A stretch of 43,230 nucleotides of DNA from a virus. The notes under the pieces are model-generated. The model was not told where the DNA came from. It saw nothing but the letters and a program-made list of their open reading frames with translations, and did not search any database. The stretch is taken from IMG/VR virus record IMGVR_UViG_3300035698_017915, positions 1 through 43,230 of that record. One strand, 5' to 3'. The translations under genes and the position numbers were made by a program. Positions 1 through 6,946 of this stretch are shown here, piece by piece. The first letter of the stretch is position 1. Each line of letters begins with the position of its first letter.

Positions 1-33
1 CCAATGTTGCACTCGCAAAAACACGGCAACAAA

Positions 34-93
34 GTCGCAGATGTGCGACCCCAAAGTCGCAGATGTGCGACCCCAAAGTCGCAGATGTGCGAC
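34..93. repeat. Three palindromic iterons, 22-bp period
   Basis: The 16-mer GTCGCAGATGTGCGAC occurs at 34-49, 56-71 and 78-93, separated by CCCCAAA-type spacers. Each copy is itself an inverted repeat (GTCGCA / TGCGAC, 4-nt centre). The repeats lie just upstream of, or overlap the start of, the first ORF and are followed by an AT-rich stretch. Iterons beside a replication gene and helicase suggest an origin or an autoregulatory operator; that role is inference. Confidence 0.85.
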
Positions 94-698
94 ACATATA
101 TAATAGTAGATATAAAAGTAAAAATAACATAGGAAAAACCGGAAATGGCAGTGCCATTTCTGGGACTCGCAAGACTCGTCCTGTGTTCAATTACACAGAT
201 AAAGATAAACAATCTGGATTACTTCTTCGGGAAATATTACAAGGCACATCTTTAACACAAGGAAAGAAACAAGCTAAGAGGGAAAGTTTTTACAAAATGA
301 TTTCTCAGACTCGGATTAATCATGGTGTCTCAGAATCTGATATGACTACTATGATTAAATGGTTAAAGATATCCTATGGGAAAAAATACATACCCAAGAT
401 TTACAGATTAGAACATCTGGAAGATAAGTGGGAGCAGTTCGTAGCTGCTAAAGAGAAGTGGGAAGATAATGAAGACAACGTTACTGAGACAGACTATACA
501 AAAGTAGATTACTTAAATTTACCAAAAGATGATCCTCGGGTTAAACCTCATCAGTTGCGTTGTAAACAAGTTAGGCGATGGCTCAAGGACAATGGGCATT
601 ACGATAGATCGTCTGGTCCTATCATGTATAACTATCTGGTGGAGGCATCAAAAGAATTAGGGCTTGATCTACAATCATTCGATCCTTCTATGGTTTAG
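63..698 (+). CDS. Unclassified protein upstream of the replicative helicase, possible helicase loader or initiator
   Basis: The product is 211 aa from the ATG at 63 and I do not recognise its family with certainty. The first ~40 residues are encoded by the iteron and palindrome region, and the ATG has no good ribosome site, so true translation may begin further in (a GTG at 183 is in frame). From about residue 75 the protein is helical and charged, and a segment near residues 108-130 (KKYIPKIYRLEHLEDKW) recalls the winged-helix/loader proteins encoded beside phage helicases. It is followed 12 bp later by the ribosome site of the helicase unit. A replication role is inferred from position and the iterons, not from a diagnostic motif. 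Confidence 0.55.
   Translation: MCDPKVADVRHIYNSRYKSKNNIGKTGNGSAISGTRKTRPVFNYTDKDKQSGLLLREILQGTSLTQGKKQAKRESFYKMISQTRINHGVSESDMTTMIKWLKISYGKKYIPKIYRLEHLEDKWEQFVAAKEKWEDNEDNVTETDYTKVDYLNLPKDDPRVKPHQLRCKQVRRWLKDNGHYDRSSGPIMYNYLVEASKELGLDLQSFDPSMV
139..163. repeat. Long palindrome near the iterons
   Basis: GAAATGGCA (142-150) and TGCCATTTC (152-160) form a perfect 9-bp inverted repeat around one central base. It extends imperfectly to CC...GG at 139-163. It lies about 50 bp after the iterons, inside the open frame that starts at 63, which makes the N-terminus of that frame doubtful. It could be an operator or a cruciform at an origin. Confidence 0.7.
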
Positions 699-729
699 GA
701 GAAAACAAAAATGTTAAACAACGGAGCAA

Positions 730-2142
730 ATGCAAATGAAAGTGAAGAAACGAGAAAGATCGGGCTACAGGATAATCTTAATTGGAATGATAACCAATAA
801 GGCTGTACTGGGAAGAATTTCGAGCCAATGGAAAGATGGAGGATTGTTTAACGAAAGATGGCTTGACAGAATTGGTGGGTGGTGTATTAAGTACTACCGA
901 AAGTATGAGCGGGCACCAAAGAAACACATCAAACTGATCTTTGAAAGATGGGCAACGAAAGAGGGCAACGATAACGCGATGATTGATATCATCGAAAAAT
1001 TCCTGATCAGTGTCAGTGACGAATTTGAAAATGCTAATTACTCAACTGATTATATTCTGGATCAAGCCGATTTGTTGTTCAATAGGATTCGGCTCAAGTC
1101 CACCATTTCGGCAGTAGAAGATCACCTTGATAATGATGATATTGTAGAAGCAAAGCGTTTGATGATTGGTTTGGAACAAGTCACCTTGAGAACAAGTGGC
1201 ATGTCCAAAGCAGATGATTTCATGTCGATTAGGGAAGCGTTTGATGAAGACGAGAGGCAGGAAATTCTGGTTCCATATCCAAGGGAACTGTACAAATTTT
1301 TTGGGCAATGGTTACAACGGGATTCTTTGATTGCAATCATGGCTGAGGATAAATGTGGCAAAAGCATTTATCTTTTGGATATGGCCATTCGTGCTTTGAG
1401 AAACAAAAAACGAATAGCATTTTTTGATACGGGGGACATGTCGAAGCGTCAAGTGTTTCGTCGGTTGGCTGTGAGAGCATCAAGGAAACCTTTGTTTCCA
1501 GGAAATATCTCAGTTCCAACATGGGTGGGACATAAAGGAAGCATTGAATCAAAATCAGTAAAACACACAGATACTGTTACAGCTAGAAATGCTCACAAGG
1601 CGATAAAAAAATTAACGAGAGGAAGGGATTTGTTGAGGGTGGCTTGTCATCCAAATAGCTCAGTGAGTATTTTGGATATTCAAGCAGAGTTGAATGATTG
1701 GGCGAGGGATGGATACATACCTGATATAGTGATTATTGACTATGCTGATATCCTGGCTCCACCACCTGGATCACATGATGGCTTAGATGAGATTGACAAG
1801 ACATGGAAGCTGATGCGGAAGATGAGCCAGGAGATGCATTGCTTGGTAGTGACGGCTACACAGGCGAATGCAGCGGCTTACAGCAGGGGAGATAACAAGT
1901 TACTTGGCAAGAGCAATTTTAGTGGACGAAAAACGAAAATGGCCCATGTGAATGGGATGATTGGGCTAAATAATTTTCCAGGGGATAGGCAGAAGGGAAT
2001 CACAAGATTAAATTGGATCGTTAGGCGTGAAGGGAATTGGGCACAGAATGAATGGTTCACGGTGGCGGGGACTTGGGATTTTTATTCACCAGTGACTGTG
2101 GTGGAAGATCCTGATGAAGAAGATGAAATGGAAGAAAATTAA
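730..2142 (+). CDS. DnaB-like replicative DNA helicase
   Basis: RecA-fold hexameric helicase that would unwind DNA ahead of the phage fork. From the ATG at 730 the P-loop reads AEDKCGKS (residues 205-212), with Cys before GKS. Walker B is IVIIDYAD (Asp near 337), followed by a TATQAN segment and a C-terminal RREGNW arm, as in DnaB-family phage helicases. The N-terminal ~90 residues form a helical domain beginning near KAVLGRI. The start is uncertain. ATGs at 730, 736 and 787 are in this frame. The best ribosome site (AGGAG) instead serves an ATG at 711 in another frame, which reads 29 codons to a TAA at 798 exactly where the helicase domain starts (see findings). It sits between the putative loader and the class-B promoter block. 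Confidence 0.85.
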   Translation: MQMKVKKRERSGYRIILIGMITNKAVLGRISSQWKDGGLFNERWLDRIGGWCIKYYRKYERAPKKHIKLIFERWATKEGNDNAMIDIIEKFLISVSDEFENANYSTDYILDQADLLFNRIRLKSTISAVEDHLDNDDIVEAKRLMIGLEQVTLRTSGMSKADDFMSIREAFDEDERQEILVPYPRELYKFFGQWLQRDSLIAIMAEDKCGKSIYLLDMAIRALRNKKRIAFFDTGDMSKRQVFRRLAVRASRKPLFPGNISVPTWVGHKGSIESKSVKHTDTVTARNAHKAIKKLTRGRDLLRVACHPNSSVSILDIQAELNDWARDGYIPDIVIIDYADILAPPPGSHDGLDEIDKTWKLMRKMSQEMHCLVVTATQANAAAYSRGDNKLLGKSNFSGRKTKMAHVNGMIGLNNFPGDRQKGITRLNWIVRREGNWAQNEWFTVAGTWDFYSPVTVVEDPDEEDEMEEN

Positions 2143-2162
2143 ATAAAATTTCCATTTTGTAC

Positions 2163-2191
2163 CCAACTTTGTGTTTGGAATAGCCGATAAG
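2163..2191 (+). promoter_or_regulatory. Class B promoter-like element, copy 1
   Basis: CCAACT (2163-2168), a 17-nt spacer and GATAAG (2186-2191), with AATAGCC immediately before the -10-like hexamer. The A/T-rich block directly upstream is nearly identical to that of the copy at 19,252. It lies about 200 bp before the next gene. GCCGATAA matches the sigma-28 type -10 sequence, but the upstream box does not match that class well. Confidence 0.6.
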
Positions 2192-2351
2192 TTTACAGAG
2201 CAAAACAATCTAACTAGTTTGATTTGCAGTATAAAATGAGCTTGAAATGGATATCAGTGTTCCCCCAGGTGATGGTTAATTTTGTACGTTCGTAAACAAT
2301 TGCATGGGCCGGTCAGTGGATGAGTTGTCGTTCGCACTTCCATTGGCTTGG

Positions 2352-2381
2352 CCTGTGTTATTTTACACTTAGCAACACAGG
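2352..2381 (+). promoter_or_regulatory. Hairpin overlapping the ribosome site of the acidic-protein gene
   Basis: CCTGTGTT (2352-2359) and AACACAGG (2374-2381) are perfect complements. The 3' arm contains the first two bases of the GGAG ribosome site (2380-2383) of the gene starting at 2393. In RNA the stem would partly hide the ribosome site, so translation may be controlled. The rest of 2143-2392 holds only the class B promoter; I see no gene in it. Confidence 0.5.
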
Positions 2382-2392
2382 AGAAATAGAAG

Positions 2393-3172
2393 ATGAAGAT
2401 TTGTAGAAGTGATGCCATTGCTGTTTTTGAAGGATTGGGTTTTGCCACAGCATCCACTTGGGACAAAAAGAGGATGCATAAAAAGGTGGAAGCTATTCAA
2501 CAGATGGGGGCATCCGATCTTGATCTTGAACTTGATTTGGATGAAGATGATTTAGATAAGAAGGAGATAAAAAGGCTTGGTGATTTGTTAGATAAAATCA
2601 TTGCTTGCGGAGTAGATGAAAAAGTTCAAGTTGTTTCAGATAAGGCAATGAAAGCCGCTGCTGAAGAAACAGAAGAAGTTGAGCCTGAAGAAGAACTAGA
2701 AGATGACAAACCAGAAGAGGATGATGCTTCAGAGTTGGAAGATGATGACGAAGAAGTACCTGATGTTGAGCCGGAAGAGGATGAAGAGGATTTGATTGAC
2801 GAAGAGGATGAAGAAGAGGAAGAGGATGCAATCGAGGATGAAAAGATTGTTGAAGCTGAAGCCAAAGAAGAGTTGATTGAAGAAGAGGATGCAAAGGAAG
2901 AGGAGCCTGAAAAGAAACCAGTAGAGAAGAAAAAGAAGGAAAAGAAGAAGCAGACAAGAGCCAAAAGGACAAAGCGGGTGAACACAAGATCCAGAACGTA
3001 TATGGCTGGACAGGTGCTCCGTGAGTTTGGGATGAAATCTCCTACTATAAAGATGGCTGAAGAATTAGCCAAGCGGTTTGGAGATGACAAGGTAAAGCAT
3101 TGCAGTTGGCTGCTGAATATGGCTTGGCACATGATTCAAGGATATGAGGCAGAAGAAAACAAAATCGACTGA
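2393..3172 (+). CDS. Acidic, low-complexity protein of unknown function
   Basis: The product is 259 aa. The N-terminal ~80 residues look folded (IAVFEGLGFATASTW) and contain helices. Residues ~85-170 are almost entirely Glu/Asp with scattered Pro and Val. A Lys-rich patch follows (KKKKEKKKQTRAKRTKR). The last ~60 residues look folded again (VLREFGMKSPTIKMAEEL). This acid-then-basic tail layout resembles phage DNA-binding or DNA-mimic accessory proteins, but no family is identified. It has a GGAG ribosome site and is the first gene after the class B promoter. A long Ser-rich open frame on the opposite strand is only a by-product of the GAA/GAT repeats. Confidence 0.75.
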   Translation: MKICRSDAIAVFEGLGFATASTWDKKRMHKKVEAIQQMGASDLDLELDLDEDDLDKKEIKRLGDLLDKIIACGVDEKVQVVSDKAMKAAAEETEEVEPEEELEDDKPEEDDASELEDDDEEVPDVEPEEDEEDLIDEEDEEEEEDAIEDEKIVEAEAKEELIEEEDAKEEEPEKKPVEKKKKEKKKQTRAKRTKRVNTRSRTYMAGQVLREFGMKSPTIKMAEELAKRFGDDKVKHCSWLLNMAWHMIQGYEAEENKID

Positions 3173-3204
3173 AAATCAATGGGTTAATCAAGTAAGGATA
3201 CAGG

Positions 3205-3390
3205 ATGCTAGTTTTAACAAGGAAGCAAAACGAGAGCATTGTTATAAATGACGATATTGTAATCTCAGTAGTAGAGATTCGTGGAGATAAGGTACGAATA
3301 GGAATAATGGCACCAGCAGAAGTTCCTGTACATCGTCGTGAAGTGTATGATGCTATTCAACGGGAAATGAAACGAGATGAAGATACATAG
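3205..3390 (+). CDS. csrA: CsrA, carbon storage regulator / translational regulator
   Basis: The 61-aa protein starts [14 protein letters not shown] and carries [19 protein letters not shown], the diagnostic CsrA strands and RNA-binding Arg region, at normal CsrA length. CsrA dimers bind GGA-containing hairpins, usually at ribosome sites, to block or stabilise mRNAs. Here it precedes the sliding clamp and overlaps it by 14 nt, so the two are co-expressed. The leader contains AAGGA and CAGGATG at the start codon, which would allow autoregulation (inference). Its presence in a replication operon suggests phage control of host or phage translation. Confidence 0.95.
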   Translation: MLVLTRKQNESIVINDDIVISVVEIRGDKVRIGIMAPAEVPVHRREVYDAIQREMKRDEDT

Positions 3391-4393
3391 AGAACGATTG
3401 CTAAGGCAGTTGCATTTAGTATCAGTTGGTCTTGCGAAAAAAGAGGAGTTGGAACAGGGCTCCTCTTTTGTTTTTCAGGATGGCAAGGTGGTGACTTTTA
3501 ATGATGAGGTTGCTGCCACTACTGAGTGTGATCTAAAAATTGAAGGATCAATCGCAGCCAAGGCTTTTTTGGCATTGCTTGAAAAATTGTCTGAAGAAGA
3601 ATTGGTTTTTGTTCCCAAGGAAAACGAGGATGGAAAACTCGTAGAGTTACGGATAAAGGGAAAAGGAAAGAGGGCATCTTTTACGGTGAATGCTGATATT
3701 CGATTGCCAGTTGATTGTGTGGAAAGTCCCACAGACTGGCAGCCAATACCGGATAAATTCTTTCGGGCCATTGATCTGGTAAGCAACTGTGCTTGCAAGA
3801 ATCAAGATTACTTCATGCTCACATGTATTCACATACATCCTAAATGGATTGAAGCATCGGATAGTTATCGGATTGCTAGATTCAAAATCAATACAGGTTT
3901 GGAAGAATCAGTATTGGTACGTAAGGAAACGTTTAGACAGATCTCCAAATTGGATTTGGCTGAGTGTTGCTTGACTGAGAACTGGTTACATTTCCGTGGA
4001 GAAGATGGTCTTGATATTAGTTGCCGTAGGCATCTTGGTAACTACATGGATCTGAGTGATCTGTTTAAGTTCAAGGGAACGAAGATGACTCTTCCCAAGG
4101 ACATGGGAAAGATCCTAGACAAGGCCAAGGTTTTTGCTTCTGAGAATGCAGATGATGTTGTGATCGTCAGTCTAAGTGATGGTGTGATTGAGATCAAAGG
4201 CACCAGTGACCATGGATGGTATGCAGAGAGACAGAAGGTGGATTATGATGGTGATCCTGTGTCCTTTGGTGTTTCTTATCGTATGCTAGGAGAGATCCAG
4301 AAAAAAGAAGGCAACAGTGTACGGGTAGGAGAGGGCAAACTGAAAGTACAAACGAAGGAATGGGTTTATGCTGTTGTTACATGGGTGGACTAA
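3377..4393 (+). CDS. dnaN: DNA polymerase sliding clamp, DnaN-like
   Basis: The 338-aa protein has the beta-clamp pattern: repeated beta-rich domains, a middle domain with a hydrophobic SYRIARF-like strand, and a C-terminal end ([20 protein letters not shown]) like the last clamp strands near the polymerase-binding pocket. It is somewhat shorter than bacterial DnaN. It would encircle DNA as a processivity factor and be loaded by the DnaX-like ATPase encoded at 9,785. The start overlaps the csrA end; the stop TAA shares its last A with the next ATG. Sequence similarity is weak by eye, so the family call rests on pattern and context. Confidence 0.72.
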   Translation: MKIHRERLLRQLHLVSVGLAKKEELEQGSSFVFQDGKVVTFNDEVAATTECDLKIEGSIAAKAFLALLEKLSEEELVFVPKENEDGKLVELRIKGKGKRASFTVNADIRLPVDCVESPTDWQPIPDKFFRAIDLVSNCACKNQDYFMLTCIHIHPKWIEASDSYRIARFKINTGLEESVLVRKETFRQISKLDLAECCLTENWLHFRGEDGLDISCRRHLGNYMDLSDLFKFKGTKMTLPKDMGKILDKAKVFASENADDVVIVSLSDGVIEIKGTSDHGWYAERQKVDYDGDPVSFGVSYRMLGEIQKKEGNSVRVGEGKLKVQTKEWVYAVVTWVD

Positions 4394-4545
4394 TGTCAAA
4401 AGAAACACCTAGTTTTTTGATTGATTTGTTTTTCAATGTCTTGGCGTGGATGTTAGTGATAGGAAGTCTCATCGTCTTCACTCCGATCTGCATGGCCATT
4501 TGGTGTTGGGATTGGATGAATGGTTATGGAAGGGGGAAACATTGA
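4393..4545 (+). CDS. Small membrane protein
   Basis: 50 aa, starting at the ATG that overlaps the clamp stop (TAATG). Residues ~10-40 form one long hydrophobic, Trp-rich segment, consistent with a membrane helix. The stop TGA overlaps the TTG start of the next gene, so it lies inside a coupled replication operon. Function unknown. Confidence 0.6.
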   Translation: MSKETPSFLIDLFFNVLAWMLVIGSLIVFTPICMAIWCWDWMNGYGRGKH

Positions 4546-6764
4546 GAAAAGGATTTTTCACACCATCTGTGACCAAGCAAAAGGCTTCTCTTATTCCCAA
4601 ATGTGGAGCGTGTGGGTTACATAAAACTTGTCTTAGTCCCAAGATGGAGGCGTCAGGTCAAGGTAGGATGGGCATTCTGATCGTAGGAGAGTACCCAGGA
4701 GGCGTTGAAGACAGGGAAGGGACACATCTAGCCGGAAGGTACGGGAGGCGATTAGAGAGGGAACTGAGCGATCTGGGGGTGGATGTAGAGCAGGACTGTT
4801 GGAAGACCAATGCTTTGATGTGTTTTGTTAATCCAAAGGTAAAGATTTATACATTAGAGGGGTATAAATATATAAAGGATGTACAGGTAGGAGATTGGGT
4901 TTTAACACATCATGGAAGATTTAGAAAAGTACTTTCCAGAACACATGATCTTCCAAAGGAAGAGAGAAAAAATAATGAACCAATAATTGATGTGTATTAT
5001 GGAAGATACAAATTGGCTATGACTGCTAATCATCAATTACTTTGTAATGGTCAATGGAAGGAAGTTAAAGATTTAATACCAGGAGAAAAAGTAAGGGCTT
5101 TGGGAAAGAAGTGTTGTATTTGTGATACGGTTTATTTTAAGAATCCTGGAGTGTTTGAAACTGCTGAGAGTACATGTAGTCAGAAATGCCATAACATAGC
5201 GGCTGCTCGTAAAAGTGGACCTGCTCTTTCAAGATATATGAAAAAGCAGTATGCAGATGGGGCACGGGATGGGAACGAAACAACAAAAAAAGCTAGGGAG
5301 GCACATCTCAAAAAGATAGCTGATGGATTGTGGGAGCATCCATCTGTTATAAATCCTGAGAGTTATAGGAAAGGCCGAGAAAAAACAGCAATAACCAGAG
5401 AAGCTGTTAATGAGTTATCCAAATCATATCAATTAGAAGGATTTGGTGAAAAGGAATTGAGCGAGTATCTTTTCTCAGAGAATATAAATTTTGTGCATCA
5501 ATTTGCTATTGAAACAAGTAATTATGATTTTTTTCTTTCTGATTATGATTTGCTTATAGAAGTGGATGGTAATTGGAAAAATGTTAGAAAAGAAGTTTGG
5601 GCAAAAAGGAAAATTAGAAAAAATAAATTAGCAGAAAAATATGGGTATGAATTGATTAGGGTTCCAGCGAGTGATCCAATCAGTCCTATGAAACGGCTTT
5701 TAAAAAATCACAAATCTGAATATTGTTTTTTGGATATAGAGGTATGTGATGTAAAAATAAGGAAATCAACTACACAGAGATATCTTTATTGTTTAGAAGT
5801 AGAGGAGGATACTAGTTTTGTGGCGTCTGGTTTAGTTAGCCATAATTGTAGACCCCCCGATGGAAAAATACCTACACCAAAAGAGATATATTCCTGCCGT
5901 CCAAACCTCATCAAATTGATAGACAAGTACAAGCCAAATGTGATCATCCCTTTAGGGACCACAGCAACCAAGGCTGTGATAGGAAGTCACTATAAGGAGA
6001 GTTTGGGGTCCATTGACCAGTGGGTTGGATGGATGATTCCTTCTAGGGAATACAATGCTTGGGTTTGTCCTAATTGGGATATTTTTCATCTGTATCAGGA
6101 AGACAAAGAGGTTCTCAATCTATGGTTCAGTAGGTATTTGGATCGAGCCATAATGAAAAGCCAGTCAGCACCATGGAAGGAGATTGCTGATTACGAAAAA
6201 ATGGTGGAGACTATCCTTGATCCAGATGAAGCTGTTGCACGTATCTTGAAGATAGTTGAAGAGAACAAACCGACAGCATTTGATTATGAAACAGATCGGT
6301 TGAAACCTGATCACGCAGATGCTGATATTTTTTGTTGTTCTCTATGTAACAGGGAAGACAAGGCAATATCATTTCCTTGGCATCGTAAAGTTGTTGAAGC
6401 CATGAAAACATTTCTGTTTTCGGATGTGCCTAAGATAGCAGCCAACTTGAAGATGGAAGATCGGTGGACCAGGAGGTTGTTTGGAAAGCCTGTTAGGAAA
6501 TGGGTTTTTGATACGATGCAATCGGCACATCTTTTGGATAATCGTAGGGGAATAACTTCTCTTAAGTTTCAGACCTTTGTTCATTTTGGGGTGGGTGATT
6601 ACGATAGCCACATGACTCCATTTTTGAAGTCTTCAGGAAAAGGTGGTAATGCTCCAAATAAAATACGTGATGCTGATGTGGAACAGGTGTTAATGTATAA
6701 CGGATTGGATTCATTATTTACATTGAAGTTGGCTAAAATTCAGAGGAGCAAGGTGTGGCAATAA
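4542..6764 (+). CDS. Family-4-like uracil-DNA glycosylase fused to PolA 3'-5' exonuclease domain, intein-containing
   Basis: Start chosen at the TTG at 4542, after GGAAGGGGG and overlapping the previous TGA; the frame is also open upstream to an ATG at 4446. After intein removal the protein has a UDG domain. It contains CGAC (first two Fe-S cysteines), GEYPGGVED (variant of the GEAPG catalytic motif), NALM-CRPP, and a second cysteine 16 residues on, then IIPLGTTA. The spacing CxxC...C-x15-C matches the 4Fe-4S ligands of family 4 UDGs. Next comes a DnaQ-type exonuclease: FDYETD (exo I), NLKMEDRWT (exo II region) and YNGLDS (exo III). The UDG-exo order is as in SPO1-type phage polymerases, but this protein ends where the polymerase domain should begin; that domain is a separate gene at 6,943. 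Likely role: proofreading and uracil surveillance at the fork. Confidence 0.85.
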   Translation: MRKGFFTPSVTKQKASLIPKCGACGLHKTCLSPKMEASGQGRMGILIVGEYPGGVEDREGTHLAGRYGRRLERELSDLGVDVEQDCWKTNALMCFVNPKVKIYTLEGYKYIKDVQVGDWVLTHHGRFRKVLSRTHDLPKEERKNNEPIIDVYYGRYKLAMTANHQLLCNGQWKEVKDLIPGEKVRALGKKCCICDTVYFKNPGVFETAESTCSQKCHNIAAARKSGPALSRYMKKQYADGARDGNETTKKAREAHLKKIADGLWEHPSVINPESYRKGREKTAITREAVNELSKSYQLEGFGEKELSEYLFSENINFVHQFAIETSNYDFFLSDYDLLIEVDGNWKNVRKEVWAKRKIRKNKLAEKYGYELIRVPASDPISPMKRLLKNHKSEYCFLDIEVCDVKIRKSTTQRYLYCLEVEEDTSFVASGLVSHNCRPPDGKIPTPKEIYSCRPNLIKLIDKYKPNVIIPLGTTATKAVIGSHYKESLGSIDQWVGWMIPSREYNAWVCPNWDIFHLYQEDKEVLNLWFSRYLDRAIMKSQSAPWKEIADYEKMVETILDPDEAVARILKIVEENKPTAFDYETDRLKPDHADADIFCCSLCNREDKAISFPWHRKVVEAMKTFLFSDVPKIAANLKMEDRWTRRLFGKPVRKWVFDTMQSAHLLDNRRGITSLKFQTFVHFGVGDYDSHMTPFLKSSGKGGNAPNKIRDADVEQVLMYNGLDSLFTLKLAKIQRSKVWQ
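4821..5846 (+). mobile_element. Intein 1, in the UDG domain, with degenerate endonuclease domain
   Basis: 342 codons in frame. It begins at Cys after NALM and ends VSHN before the extein Cys. Block A (CFVNPKVKIYTLEG, VGDWVL), block B (MTANHQLL) and blocks F/G (YCLEVEEDTSFVASG, HN) are clear. The central part has a zinc-type cluster (CCICD...CSQKC) and a region like Vsr/PD-(D/E)XK homing endonucleases (YDFFLSDYDLLIEVDG). The catalytic His expected shortly after EVDG is absent (NWKN), so the nuclease may be dead. The +1 Cys is the third Fe-S ligand of the host protein. Confidence 0.9.
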
Positions 6765-6946
6765 AATCAGATAAAAAATTAACTAGTGTAGATATTTTTA
6801 CGTGGCCAGAGTTTGAGGCTTTTGTTAAACGACTTGGTATAGATACAAAAAGAAAAACACGAAAATTAACTATCATATTAGAAGCAGATCGTATTTCTCC
6901 GTTCGTTAGACATGAGTATTATCCCAATGATGAAAAAGTACAATGA
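6755..6946 (+). CDS. Small protein encoded between the split exonuclease and polymerase genes
   Basis: 63 aa from a GTG with a GGAG ribosome site six bases upstream. It overlaps the exonuclease stop by 10 nt and the polymerase start by 4 nt (ATGA). Sequence begins MAIKSDKK and includes a WPEFEAFVKRLGI helix and a beta-like LTIILEAD strand. I recognise no family. It occupies exactly the point where a single-chain PolA would continue from exonuclease to polymerase, so it might bridge or co-fold with the two halves (inference). Confidence 0.7.
   Translation: MAIKSDKKLTSVDIFTWPEFEAFVKRLGIDTKRKTRKLTIILEADRISPFVRHEYYPNDEKVQ

Noticed and set aside
2626-3132. Long Ser-rich open frames on the minus strand
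   Set aside because: They are the complement of the GAA/GAT-rich acidic region at 2393-3172 and have no ribosome site or recognisable domain.
4360-4545. Longer start for the small membrane protein, inside the clamp gene
   Set aside because: The ATG at 4393 overlapping the clamp stop fits the coupling pattern of this genome; the upstream start has no ribosome site.
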